64,000 bases of DNA from positions 8,019,781 to 8,083,780 of the forward strand of contig NC_044916.1 in the NCBI RefSeq assembly GCF_003576645.1, written 5' to 3'. The notes beneath the pieces were generated by a model. It was given only the letters and a program-made list of their open reading frames with translations. It ran no database searches and was not told the origin of the DNA. Numbering within the stretch: the first letter of the stretch is position 1; each line of letters starts with the position of its first letter. The stretch comes from Ipomoea triloba. Its lineage: Eukaryota; Streptophyta; Magnoliopsida; Solanales; Convolvulaceae. Below are positions 37,596 through 48,360 of this stretch, piece after piece. A program made the translations under genes and the position numbers.

Positions 37596-38260
37596 TATGT
37601 CTCGCGCGCTGCCAGTCACGAGACATCGCTGATGTCTCGAACTGCCCAGGCGCGAGACATCGTTGATGTCTCGAACTACCCACTCGACTGATGTCTCGAT
37701 ACTGCCCAGCCAGCCGCGCTGCCAGTCACGACACATCGCTGATGTCTCGAACTGCCCACTCGACTGATGTCTCGATACCGCCTAACCAGCCGCGAGACAT
37801 TGCGTATGTGGTCTCGCGCGCTGCTAACCAGCCGCGAGACATTGCGTATGTGGTCTCGCGCGCTGCTGCGCACCTTTGAGAGGTCGCAGGCAGTGGCCTA
37901 AGATGGGCTGCGCACCTTTGAGAGGTCGCAGGCAGTGGCCTAAGATGGAAAAAATCGCTCGGAGTTTTGGCATAACTTAGCCGGTTGAAACGAAAATGTT
38001 ATCGGGATGTCTCGAACTACCCACTCGACTGATGTCTCGATACTTCCCAGCCAGCCGCGCTGCCAGTCACGAGACATCGCTGATGTCTCGAACTGCCCAC
38101 TCGACTGATGTCTCGATACCGCCCAACCAGCCGCGAGACATTGCGTATGTGGTCTCGCGCGCTGCTGCGCACCTTTGAGAGGTCGCAGGCAGTGGCCTAA
38201 GATGGAAAAAATCGCTCGGAGTTTTGGCATAACTTAGCCGGTTGAAACGAAAATGTTATC
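37596..38260. repeat. GC-rich internal repeats built on GAGACATC / GATGTCTC
   Basis: GAGACATC or GATGTCTC occurs more than a dozen times in both orientations, mostly as GAGACATCGCTGATGTCTCG palindromes joined by 'aactgcccactcgactg'. Larger units repeat: about 37678-37980 resembles 38006-38258, both ending 'cataacttagccggttg' and 'aaaatgttatc'. A 40-bp GCGAGACATTGCG...CTGCT unit is doubled at about 37792-37866, and a CACCTTTGAGAGG unit is also doubled. Confidence 0.9.
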
Positions 38261-38589
38261 TATGATGGAGGAGCTCATGAAGACAAGCTCACTACGGGTT
38301 AACTACCCCATTGTAGATGTTCTCCCGACATTGGAAGCCAATCCAAGGATTGTAGAAGAGGTTGGAAAAGAACAAAATGCTAGAAAAGAGGTGGGTGGGT
38401 GTTGAAGAGATAGTAGATTGTTATGCCCCGGTGCTTGAAGAAGTTCCAATTTTCGAATTGGAAGTTCCGGAGAGTGAAGATGTCCAATGTGGTGGTCTCG
38501 CGCGCGCACAAGGCTCATTTTGAGATTTGATTTGCACCATTGCACGCGAAAGAGAGCATCTATGCTATACAAGTTAATTAGTCATATAA

Positions 38590-38645
38590 GGACTCTTGTA
38601 TATATAGTGGGTGAAATCTTCTTCCCAAACCAATGTGGGACAAAT
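38590..38645 (-). promoter_or_regulatory. Putative LTR promoter
   Basis: On the minus strand TCCCACATTGG (about 38630-38640) is followed about 25 bp later by TATATATAC (about 38597-38606). This order matches promoters in plant copia LTRs. Activity cannot be judged. Confidence 0.35.
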
Positions 38646-38864
38646 GCTTTTCCCACACTTTTTCCATCTCAATGGGTTTACTTTGAGAACCAATTTCTCA
38701 TTCACCCATTATCCATTTTGAGCGTATAATATATCGATCTCTTCGTCTCACTACGAAGAATCCGAATCCACTTTGACCTGACCCAAATCGGATGTGGACC
38801 CTACATATATTTATACCACAAAATTGCCACTTAAAATGCCATTTATACCATTTTTTTTCCAACA

Positions 38865-39280
38865 AGTTTCACAAGTGATATGACATAAAGTATAAACGGA
38901 ATTTATATGTAAGCTTATTTTAAATAAAATTTTGACATATTTATTTCAACATAAAATATTTTTTATGTATATAAAAAAAATATTTTAATTATTTTATTAT
39001 AGTGTAAATATATAAATTATTTTTAGTTGGAATTTAGAAAATGGGGGTTATATTGATTGAGTGATGATATATAATTAAGTTTATATTTATTAGTATAAAT
39101 GAACTAGTTTATTTAACTCGAAAGTTTTGAATGTTAATTTGAAAACTTCAAAAATATTAGTTGAGTCTGCCAATAAGCACGACAATTGAAGTTTAGGATT
39201 TGGGTCAAAAAATTTAAATTCAACAAGATAAAAAAAAAAAAAAAAACTCATCAACTCATTGGTTTAAAATTTACTATCCG
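38865..39280. repeat. Duplicated module X, copy 1, right part
   Basis: Continuation of module X after the solo LTR, from AGTTTCACAAGTGATATG. Ends at the conserved 'ttggttcaaaatttact' join to peptide-like unit A, seen also at 41930, 46376, 49373, 57280 and 59766. Confidence 0.8.
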
Positions 39281-39284
39281 TGCA

Positions 39285-39545
39285 ACATGCGTGCTGCCAC
39301 CTTCAAAATTCAAACTCCCCTCTCCCCCAGAAGCTGAATAAAAAGAAGGATGTGAAGCATGAAAGCTTTTTCTTGTGCTTAAGCTCATTATTGCTGTAGC
39401 TTATGGTTTGGTTTCATAGCCTGAATTTTTCACGAGATCAGATGTGGACACCCTACAGGAGAATAGACAGTAGTTAAAATGAAGGAGATGAAGATGAGTG
39501 CAACAACGAAAGCAAAGGTTTGGGATTTCATAGGCCGGTACCATG
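39285..39545 (-). pseudogene. Signal-peptide-like gene copy A (frameshifted)
   Basis: An ATG at 39531 opens MKSQTFAFVVALIFISF and ends after 33 codons at TGA 39430-39432, just past the hydrophobic stretch. Five extra bases (a TAGGG-like insertion after the VYS codons), compared with copy B at 42198-42344, shift the frame. The rest of the ancestral tail is still readable in another frame down to about 39285. The upstream ATG at 39544 is out of frame because of a 4-bp insertion. Nearly identical in structure to copy H (57.6 kb). The family is unknown to me; a small secreted peptide is an inference from the hydrophobic start. Confidence 0.45.
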
Positions 39546-39689
39546 TAATTTGCCTAGAGTTACAAGATGAGAATGTCAATACTTAATGCTATACCCCATA
39601 CCTGACGGCCAGACGGGTGATTTTTAGAATTTTTTTTTTTTTTGTGATTTTAAGTTTATATATAGTGAAGTGACACATTCAATATGTAA

Positions 39690-40470
39690 ATAAATGCATT
39701 TATTACATTATATGCCATAACTCAAAGAAAATCCTAAATGTAAATATATAATTTATAATTCATATTTATTGAAAATTAAAATAGCACACAGAAAAAACTA
39801 ACTACTAACAATCTAACTTCTTTCAATTTTAAATTACAAATTATAAAAAACTTCTTTGTACACAGCATTCATACTTTTACTACAACGGTCATTTCAATCA
39901 CTGCAAAGAAAAAATTTGAAGTCCGGCCTTTAGGACTATTGACCTATGATAAAGCCACGTAAAGTTGTCCATGATTAAAGATCGGATTCTTCAAAAGCAG
40001 CACCAACAAGCTAGCTTTAAAGTTTGACATTGAATTTTGCTAAAAGTCATAGCATACGAAATCATTAATAAGGGAAATTGTCTCATTTAGAACTTAAACG
40101 GTAGTTTAGTATTCGATTACAAAGACATCTTCGGAATCAAAACCAACCTTCCTACATGATTGTCACTCATAATCTTTAATTTGGTTCCAAAATATGATAT
40201 GCTAATCGATGGATGAGTAATCTGGTGCCCTAACACAAATCAAGTGAGTGATCTATATTGCTCAGGAACATGACACGGCATCCAACATTTAAAGTCAATG
40301 AATGATGGTATAAAGTATAAAATCTCATCCAATTATTTGAAAACAACAATTAAGCCACTACAAACTTGAAAAAATGTGGCAATTAACATTTTTAACAGGT
40401 AACTTATCGGTTACTGCTGACTAGGATCTCCATGTGGATTTAATTTTTAATTTTAAAATTTTCCACAATG
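39690..40470. repeat. Duplicated module Y, copy 2
   Basis: Aligns with 31470-32390 and 33045-33250. It lacks the SINE and the PIF MITE and so serves as the empty site for both. Confidence 0.85.
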
Positions 40471-40489
40471 GATTTTTTTTTTCATATGT

Positions 40490-40960
40490 GATTGTTTGTT
40501 TCCAGATAAGAAATGAGATAGTCGAAATCGAGGGTGTGTAGGGATTCAAGCTGCAATTAGTCCCCAGATTCCCTCCTTAGTCCTTGCATCTGCCACGGTG
40601 ATAACTAAGCACGGTGAAAACTTAAAAATAAAACAAAAAATTATAAATTCAGGTGACGATCCTAGTTAGCAGTAACCCGCAAGTTAATTACCTACTAAAA
40701 ATGTCAATTACGAGTATTATATTTTTCTGAATTCGTAGAGCTTTTTTGGAGCTCGAATTGCGTGGCATAAATGTTGTTTCCAAAATAGTTCGATGACTTA
40801 CTTTTACTTTATCTCTATTTTAAAATCAATCAACTTCACTCCCAAAAATAAATCTAAAAAAATCAGAATAAATCTCAATCACAAATGTGGTGGTGGTAAT
40901 AATAATAATCTGAAAAGTAACTTGGAGAGAGATGAGAGAGAAGGGAGAGACGGGAAAATA
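40490..40960. repeat. Duplicated module Z, copy 2
   Basis: Starts 'gataagaaatgagatagtcg', shared with 58389 onward. The second half ('cagtaacccgcaagttaatt', 'aaaatcaatcaacttcactc') is also present at about 56090-56340, and a small piece at about 33350-33420. Confidence 0.8.
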
Positions 40961-41940
40961 AAGAATCAAGAAAATATATTCCGACTAAAAATCTAGGGAT
41001 ATTTTTCGCCAAAATGAACTTTTTTTCATTGACCAGAATGAATATTTTCGTTTGCCTTTGTTTTTTTTTGAACACCCAAACACGATAAAATCTGGAAAAT
41101 AATTTTTGAAAGTTATTTTTAGGTTTTCAAACGAACCCTTAATTAGGTATTATGTATGCCACCAAATATATGAAAAGTCCAACCATATTATTATTGTACA
41201 TTTAATATATGTTCATTGCTTTTAATTTATTATTCAAATTCAAAATAATATAACCTTTTTGGTACATTACAAGGGTAAAATAATAGTAATAATAAAACTA
41301 CAAGGGCTATACAAATTAGAGAAGTCAATCTTACATCAAAATCGATGAGCTAATCCGATAAGCACAAAAATTTTTTAGGGTTAAGGCCAATAAATATTAG
41401 CTCGATAAGCACGAAATTGATAAGTCTAATGTCCTGAACGGGCTAGCCCAAAATTTATTGGGCTAACCCGATAACCCAAGCCACTTAAGGCTATTTTTTG
41501 TTTCACAAGTGATATGACACAAAATATTTACGAAATTTATATGTAAGCTCATTTTTAGTAATTTTTATTAAATTTATAAATAAAATTTTGACATGTTTAT
41601 TTCAACATAAAATATTTTATATGAACAAAAAAACTTAATATAATATTATATTATACTATTATAGTGTAAATATGTAAATTATTTTTAGTTGGAATTTAGA
41701 AATGGGGGTTTATATATTGATTGAGTGATATATAATTAAGTTTATATATAATTAGTTTTCAAAAAAAAAAAAGAAAAGTATATTTATTAGTATAAATGAA
41801 CTAGTTTATTTAAATTGAAAGTTTTGAATGTTATTTTGAAAATCTCACAACGACCAAAGTTTAGGATTTGGGTCAAAATTTTTAAATTCAACCAGACCGA
41901 AAAAATTTAAAACGTTTAAGTCACTGGTTCAAAATTTACT
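40960..41940. repeat. Duplicated module X, copy 2
   Basis: Complete copy, uninterrupted where copy 1 carries the solo LTR ('taaggctattttttg' directly followed by 'tttcacaagtg' at about 41488-41510). Confidence 0.85.
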
Positions 41941-42149
41941 ATTGTTAGGATACTTATCAAGAAATGATGTTGAGTTTTGTTTTCCTTGCTATATGTTTTT
42001 GCAACGTAGCCTAATGGAAAACCCTTCTCCAATGCATTCGTAATTACATATATGATTAAGAAATGGGAAGATCGAATGTTAACACTAAAAAAATGTGCAT
42101 TCTTAATTCATGTGAGAAATGCTCCTAATTCTCCACATAGTATTGTCCG

Positions 42150-42344
42150 TGCGACATACGTGCGTGCTGCCACCTTCAAACTCCCCCCAGCAGCAGATTA
42201 AAAAAGAAGGGCGTGAACACTTTTTCTTGTGCTTAAGCTCATTGTTGCTGTAACTGATGGTTTGGTTCCATAGCCTGATTTTCTCATCACATCAGATGCG
42301 GACACAAGAGAATAGATAGTAAAAATGAAGGAGATGAAGATGAC
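42150..42344 (-). pseudogene. Signal-peptide-like gene copy B (5'-truncated, frame otherwise open)
   Basis: The first 15 or so codons, including the start, are lost at about 42342. The remaining frame is open to TAA at 42198-42200 and reads IFISFIFTIYSLVSASD, then VMRKSGYGTKPS and TATMSLSTRKSVHALLF. This is the only copy in which the hydrophobic segment runs without a frameshift into the tail through VSA-SD, a plausible signal-peptidase site. It therefore shows the likely ancestral frame of the family. It is followed by the conserved 'cagcagcagaat' and 'gtgcgacatacgtgc' segments found in most copies. Confidence 0.5.
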
Positions 42345-42364
42345 TGTACCCCATGCCAGACGGG

Positions 42365-42780
42365 TGCGTGGTTTTAAGTTTATATATAGTTAAGTGACAC
42401 ATTCTATATGATTTTGCGTATTTAATGTTACTTTTGATGGTATTGTTACTGGGATTTTATGGATTAAGACGTTTATGACTGGCTTAATTTGTATATATTC
42501 TTGCCCACAATTAGCTAGTATTTATTCTTTTAATTACAACCAGCACTCACATGATGAAACAAATAACACAATAGTCAACAGAAATCTGAATCTAAATTGC
42601 AGTACTTTGTGAATTGCATATCTTAATAAATAATTAAATAAAATATAATATAATATAACCAAGTGATAAATAAATAATAAATCAATATACTGACCTAACT
42701 TAATAACTACAAATGAATGAAAAGTTAACACATATTAACAACAATCCATGATTCCATGGTAAAAATCTCAAGTATATATA
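42365..42780. repeat. Unit right flank W, copy 1
   Basis: 'aagtttatatatagttaagtgacacattctatatg' type sequence followed by 'tttaatgttacttttgatgg'. Recurs at about 46690, 49725, 60100 and 61060. Confidence 0.7.
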
Positions 42781-43009
42781 CATGATATATCATTATATTA
42801 AAATCGTCACTTAGAGGTGGTTATATTGTTGTTTAGTGGCGGGTTATAACTATCACAATACTATCTACGGATAGTTCTCCATTTCATAACTAAAATGAGA
42901 AGAATGTTAACACTAATAAAATGTGCATTCTTAATTCATCTGAGAAAGGTCCTATCTAATTCTCCACATACTATTGTTGTTAAATTGCTTAAGAATTAGT
43001 GATGGAATA

Positions 43010-43263
43010 TTGGTTAGGAAATTCGTGCAACATACGTGCTTGCTGTCCGATTCGATATCGGGTTGGGTTCGCTAGGAACTTCTTGCTTGCGGCCTTCAAA
43101 ATCATGGAACGCTTTTTCTTGGGCTTAAAGTCATTATTGTTGCTATGTAGCTGATGGTTTGGTTTCACAGCCTGATTTTCTCATCAGAATAGAAAGTAAA
43201 GATGAAGGATATGAAGATGAGTGCAACAACGAAAGCAAATGTTTGGGATTTCATGAGTGCCAT
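43010..43263 (-). pseudogene. Signal-peptide-like gene copy C (frameshifted by a 20-bp deletion)
   Basis: An ATG at 43263 opens MALMKSQTFAFVVALIFISF and stops at TGA 43165-43167 after 32 codons. Relative to copy B about 20 bp are missing after the YS codons, shifting the frame. The 3' part carries an insertion with TCGATATCGGGTTGGGTTCG shared only with copy J, marking C and J as sisters. A LINE tail lies immediately upstream (43285-43440). Confidence 0.45.
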
Positions 43264-43284
43264 GTAATTTGTCTAGAGTTACAA

Positions 43285-43440
43285 GATGAGATCAGCGAAA
43301 AAGAATGCTCACGCTTTTGCTAAGGCATTTGGCTCTCACTCTGGCTCCCGTTCTTGACATCAAACCCCACCGGATTGTATTCGTCATCTGTTACCTAACT
43401 CAGTATTAATAGAATTATTATTTTGGTTTTCAAAAAAAAG
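43285..43440 (+). mobile_element. LINE 3' end, second copy
   Basis: Reads KKNAHAFAKAFGSHSGSRS, then a stop, then PPDCIRHLLPNSVLIEL, before an A-rich tail. Same family and same neighbouring sequence as 30822-30990. Confidence 0.7.
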
Positions 43441-43471
43441 AAAAGACATAACATAGCAATAAAACAACGGA

Positions 43472-43530
43472 TATCATGTTGTTTGAGCAGATACTATGTA
43501 TAGGTTAGATTGTAGTACTCAAAAAAAAAA
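43472..43530 (+). mobile_element. 5'-truncated SINE tail, 59 bp, with 17-bp duplication
   Basis: The end 'gagcagatactatgta...gtagtactc' plus poly-A resembles the 3' end of the SINE at 20074. Flanks are AGCAATAAAACAACGGA (43455-43471) and AGCAATAAAACTACGGA (43531-43547). Copy 1 of the block at about 31003 has the site once. Confidence 0.75.
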
Positions 43531-44945
43531 AGCAATAAAACTACGGAGTATATTTTAATGAAAAGCTCTAGCAAATTATTATTTATTGCATCATTTATAA
43601 ATGTATTTAGCAAACAGATCGAAGTGGCGTGCTAAACTTGTGAAAATATTGTATTGTTCTAGAAATTAATGTTAATTTAATAAAAATTATTAACAAATGA
43701 ACAAATATTATAATATCAGTGAAAGTGTGTGACTAAATAATGTTATCAAATAAGAAGTTAGGAATTAAATATTGCATTATTGTATTAGTCTTATTAACTA
43801 AAAGTGGAATTTTCCTTTTATGATATATGACAAATTTTTAATTTGTCTGACAATTCAAAAATAATAAAGTTGACATAAATAAATAAAGTATATTTTTTGA
43901 AAGCTACCTCATATGGATCTCCATCATCAAGTAATCATGTGCCCATGCTTATGTAGTTGTCAGTCATTACTTAATTCTAATGTTGGGAATTCAACTTTAA
44001 AGCGTGCAAATTATATATGGGAATGATTCTTCACAATTGATTAAATTGATAATTTAGGGTCAGTTAGTATGCGATCGATGTACTATAATATTTTTTCAAA
44101 AACATTATAAATTGAAACATAGACTATTAATATAAAAAAATATAAAATTTTACAGATATAATGTTTTTTTTTATAGGTATATCAACATTAAAATCCCTTA
44201 AATTTTAAATGCGTTTATTACATTATATGTTATAACCCAAAGAAAATCCTAAATGTAAATAAATAATTTATAATTCATATTTATTGAAAATCAAAATAGC
44301 ACACGTAAGAAACTAACTACTAACAATTAAACTTCAATTATAAATTATAAATTATAAAAGACTACTTTGTACAAAACATTCATAGTTTTACTTCAACGGT
44401 CATTTCAATCACAGCAAAGAAAATTTTTAAATCCTTTAGGACTACTGACCCATGACAAAGCGACGTAACGTTGCTCATGATTTAAAATCGAATTCTTCAA
44501 AAACAGACCAACAAACGTTAAAGTTTAACCTTGAATTTTGTTGATAGTCATAGCATACTGGAATAATTAATAAAGAAAATTGTCTCATTTAGAGCTTAAA
44601 TTATAGTTTAGTATCCGATTGTGTCAACAACATATGTGAAATCACAACCAACCTTTCTGCATGATTGCCATAATCTTTGGTTCCAAATTATGGTATGCTA
44701 ATCAATGGATGAGTAATCTAGTGCCGTCACACAAACCCAGTGACTGATCTATATTCCTTAGGAGCATGACACGACAACCAACCTTTAAAGTCAATGATTG
44801 ATGGGATAAAATATAAATAAGCTATCTAACTATTTGTGAAATAACAATTAAGCCACCAAATTGAAAAAAGCTCCAAATAAATCTACGAACCCAAAAAAAT
44901 GTGGCAATTAACATTTTTAGTAAGTAACTTGTCGGTTACTGCTAA
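43531..44945. repeat. Duplicated block copy 2 followed by module Y, copy 3
   Basis: 43531-44030 aligns with 31000-31470 and 44030-44945 with module Y. The module ends abruptly near 44945 at the junction with retroelement sequence. Confidence 0.8.
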
Positions 44946-45901
44946 CTGGTCGTAGCTGATTTGAGCTCATTCAAATCGGCCTTCATCCAGATTACCTGGT
45001 CACAAGATTGTTTTTGGCCGATCGCGCTCGGTTGGTCTTGATTACCACGTTAATCATTATGACGAGTTTTTGAAAATCAAAACCATTTGAACGGGACATT
45101 TTTTCCCCTTTTTACGCTCAGTTTAGGAACTAAGAATCCCAAGTGGAAGGACACTAGGAGACTCGAAAGTCTAATGATGAGACCGTGAAGGTTAATATAC
45201 ACGGGAAACAATGGTGTGCTATAGTCACCAAAGTCACTTTGCTCGGGATGTGCATTACCATCGGAAATTGCTTCAGTGAGTTCCGTAGGTCGAGGGAGTT
45301 GCCCTACAATCGACCTACAATCCTACTAGCAGCCCCCCACTCCCCATGATGTCAAAATCGTCAGCACAAGGGAGTAGATATGATGGCCTCCCGAGTTTGT
45401 TTTCAATTTTGACTATGGTCGGGAAATGACTCGATCGAGTTTACGATGCCGATGCATTCGACCATACTTATAGTATCGACGGTCGATTTGCCTAACTCGT
45501 AGGATTTTGAGGATTCATGAGGTTTAATCTTACCGATCAAGGATCGGACCTCTAACACGATAGAGGGTTTGAATGCTACCGATCGAGCAATCTGATTTTT
45601 AACATGACAAAGTGATCAATTTTTACCAATGAACACAAAGGTAGTAGATCCTAATGTTATCAGGTATCATATAACTCCAAATGTGAAAGCTGCTTCTCTT
45701 CAAAACAAAAGTAACCCAGCTGTGCAATCTGTGAAAAGGCATGAGAATGATGAAGAAGCAGTGGTCTGGTTGCGATTCACCGGAGTGTGGCCTTCCCTAC
45801 TTGACTCGCTTCGACTCCAGATAAGAAGGCTGTCGAGTCTTTAGCCGAAAGAAAAAAATAAAACAAGAACATTTAGTGTTGTCCCCACAGACGGTGCCAT
45901 T
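44946..45901 (-). mobile_element. Internal region of a truncated LTR retrotransposon
   Basis: Reading the minus strand away from the LTR at 45902, a primer-binding-like TGGCACCGTCTGTGGGGA begins two bases after the LTR, as in plant gypsy-type elements that carry TGGCGCCGT at this point. About 950 bp of GC-richer sequence follows, in which I find no gag or pol motif. It is cut off at about 44945. A 71-codon plus-strand frame at 45629-45844 has no recognisable domain. Confidence 0.5.
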
Positions 45902-46176
45902 TGATACGGCTAATTCCCTCATGTATCTGGTCTACAAAATATGCAAAGAAATTGTAGGTAGAGTATGTATAGTGTAGATTAGTAAATTAGCTCTCAATTC
46001 CTCTCCTTTATTAACTGCTCTTGAATAGTAGAGAGAATACATAGCTTCTTAGGTGCTATATAGAAAAGGTGAGAAAGGGGAAAAAAAAAAAAGCGAACTT
46101 GAAAGGCTAGGGCCATTTATACTGTCTAAATGTCTAACATATGTATATCGGTAATTCTAGAATATATTCTCTGTCA
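45902..46176 (-). mobile_element. LTR, 275 bp, left of unit D
   Basis: Starts TGATACGGCTAATTCC and ends TATTCTCTGTCA on the plus strand (TG...CA). The 294-bp copy at 48874-49167 has the same termini and the same position relative to a peptide-like unit. The adjacent primer-binding-like sequence sets the orientation as minus. Confidence 0.65.
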
Positions 46177-46380
46177 ATATTAATTGAGTGATATATAATT
46201 AAATTTATATTTATTATTATAAATCAACTAGTTTATTTAATTAAATAAAAAATTTTGAATGTTAATTTAAAAACCTCAAAAGTTTTAGTTGAGTCTGCCA
46301 ATAAGCTCGCCAATCAAAATTTAAGATTTCAAAAATTTTAAATTCAAGCAGATAAAAAAAAAAAAGATTAACTCATTGGT

Positions 46381-46611
46381 TCAAAATTTATTATCCGTGC
46401 GACATACGTGCTGCCACAGTGCCACCTTCAAAATCCTCCCAGCAGCAGAATAACAAGAAGGATGCAAAGCATGAACGCTTTTTCTTGTGCTTAAGCTCAT
46501 TGTTGCTATAGCTGATGGTTTGGTTTCATAGCCTGAATAGACAGTAAAGATGAAGGAGATGAAGATGAGTCCAAGAACAAAAGTAAATGTTTGGGATTTC
46601 ATGGGTGCCAT
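46381..46611 (-). CDS. Small signal-peptide-like protein, copy D (76 aa)
   Basis: Longest open member of the tandem family. It starts MAPMKSQTF (ATG at 46611; a second in-frame ATG at 46602 is the start conserved in most copies). The hydrophobic stretch FVLGLIFISFIFTVYS follows at about residues 11-26, and then a polar, serine- and basic-rich tail with TKPSAIATMSLSTRKS and one cysteine. Copy D lacks about 37 bp present in copies A and H, lost between two ATTC repeats; the loss restores the frame but removes the VSA-SD region seen in copy B. The product would be a small secreted or membrane-anchored peptide. I recognise no known peptide-hormone signature. It may be non-functional, since most sister copies are broken. 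Confidence 0.4.
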   Translation of the reverse strand: MAPMKSQTFTFVLGLIFISFIFTVYSGYETKPSAIATMSLSTRKSVHALHPSCYSAAGRILKVALWQHVCRTDNKF

Positions 46612-46689
46612 GTAATTTGCCTAGAGTTACAAGATGAGAATGTTAATTAAGACTTAATATTGTACCCAATGTTAGATTGTGACCAGTTT

Positions 46690-47034
46690 TAAGTTTATAT
46701 AGAGTGAAGTGGCACATTTTATTTGGTTTCGTGCATTTAATGTTACTTTAAATAACAATGTTAATGGTATTTTATGCATGAGTTAACGCGTACTAGTCGA
46801 ATTAGCGCGCATTTATTTTGATCTTTACCATCAGCATTCATATGGTCTTTACATTTAAGTCCTAATATAATCATAACATCATCAAAATTAAAATACAGTA
46901 TTTCCTAATAGATAATAATATTTATTATCATAAAAAAATTAAAATTCAATCTTTTAATATTTATAAGATTTATGTGTTTCTTTATTTATTTCAATCATTT
47001 AATTTTAATAACTTTTTGTTTTTTATTGGATATT
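46690..47034. repeat. Unit right flank, shared with 61060-61413
   Basis: 'gagtgaagtggcacattttatttgg' through 'taagatttatgtgtttcttta' matches 61077-61360, so copies D and J share this flank. Confidence 0.7.
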
Positions 47035-47045
47035 ATCCAATTGCA

Positions 47046-47336
47046 ATCGTTATACCATGGACCATATGCATTGTGGACCATATATGGTTATGGCTGATAC
47101 TGCAGTTGTGTTGAATTGATACTGCAATTGTGTTGAAAGGGAACTGCAGTTGCGCGAAAAAAAAGTCGTTTCATCCGTCTGGAACTGTAGTTGTGTTGAA
47201 CTGATACTGCAGTTGTGTTGAACGGATGAACGACCTCTGTTCCGCGAAACTACAGTTCCCTTTCAACACAACTGCAGTATCAGTTCAACACAACTACAGT
47301 ATCAGCCATGAACATGGTCCACAGTATAATTTGCGT
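47046..47336. mobile_element. Hairpin MITE, 291 bp, exact 11-bp target-site duplication
   Basis: ATCCAATTGCA flanks it at 47035-47045 and 47337-47347. The arms are long inverted repeats composed of direct sub-repeats (CTGATACTGCAGTTGTGTTG and variants). Near the termini are TTATACC and GGTATAA-like forms with 'ggaccat'. The paralogous position near 61400 lacks it. Confidence 0.8.
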
Positions 47337-47385
47337 ATCCAATTGCACATAATGCACATTTACAACTACGTACTATATATATGAC

Positions 47386-48360
47386 TAATCACTACACACC
47401 AAAATTGTCATTTAGCGACGGTTATGTTGTTGTTTAGCGGTGGTTTATAACTGCCATGATATAGCTATCTACCTGCGGTTCTCCATTTGTGACTAAATAG
47501 TATGTCGCGAAGGATTTAGCAGCAATTTTTTTACAACTGCGAAAATTATCGACCAGTGTTGATTTTAGTAGCATTTTTATAGCCGTCACTAAATATATGT
47601 AATTTATTTATTCATTCAAATAATAATGAAATTTATAACTGCCGCTAAATATATTCATTTATTTATTGTGTTAAATAATAGTGGTGGTTCTAACTGGCTA
47701 AATGTTTTTTTTTCTTTATATATATCTTTAAAATATTAGTGGCAGTTATTAAGTGCCGTTTATATATATATTTTTTAATAATTAAGTCTTTTTGTTGTTG
47801 TTTTAAAACCACCATTAAAAATATATTTATTTATAATTACGGAGTTATAGTTTTATAATTACCATTTAGTTATATTTTTCTCATAAATTTCTATATTCAA
47901 ATGTGTATTACAATCACAAATAAGTTTTATAGTTGACAAAACTTGACCACTAATGAATTTTAAATGGACACTTACTAATCAGTTCATCTCGATTTAACGA
48001 AGGATCGTAGGACTCTACCTACAACCTAGATTTGAATTGTTTGAAGTGTCCAATGTTTTGCAATCATATCATTTTCAAAGTGGAATTTTGACTTCAAATC
48101 ATGGTAAATGTAATCATTAACATTATACACTTAATTGTTTTTTTTTGAATACATGTAGCAAATAATTGAAACTATTTTTTTTACCTTGACTGTTTTGATA
48201 AATATATCTTCCTTGTATTGCTTTGACATTAACCTCCAATCAGTATAATTAATTGAAAATGAGCTACTTTTCTGTGTCAACGCAGCCTGTAAGTGTTCTA
48301 GTAAATAATCTAGTTGCTTAAGTGAATGATGTACCAAAATTGTTAAATAGAACTAGGATT
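47386..48360. mobile_element. CACTA-like subterminal region
   Basis: Starts CACTACACACCAAAATTG and then repeats 'ggtttataactgcc'-like and 'gcggttct' motifs in both orientations, as in CACTA-transposon subterminal arrays. The same sequence recurs at about 62501-64000; shorter versions are at 42790-42900 and 60488-60610. No transposase is visible and the far end was not found. Confidence 0.45.

Larger units (their letters stand above)
36770..38864 (-). mobile_element. Solo LTR, 2095 bp, exact 5-bp target-site duplication
   Basis: Starts TGTTGGGAATAATTC and ends TTTTCCAACA, flanked by AGTTT at 36765-36769 and 38865-38869. The other module X copies read TTTGTTTCACAAGTGATATG without interruption at this place. 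No second LTR or internal domain is present, so it is a solo LTR. Orientation is taken as minus because a TATA-like TATATATAC and upstream TCCCACATTGG, common in plant copia LTRs, lie on that strand near 38597-38640. The GC-rich middle holds internal repeats (see 37596-38260). Confidence 0.8.

Noticed and set aside
37325..38230. Several frames of 60-96 codons on both strands in the GC-rich region
   Set aside because: They arise from the palindromic repeats within a solo LTR, with near-identical frames on both strands.
37596..38260. CRISPR-like regular repeats
   Set aside because: Spacing is irregular, spacers are themselves repeated, and the context is a plant LTR.
45629..45844. 71-codon plus-strand frame near an LTR as a host gene
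   Set aside because: Lies within retroelement internal sequence and has no recognisable domain or splice structure.
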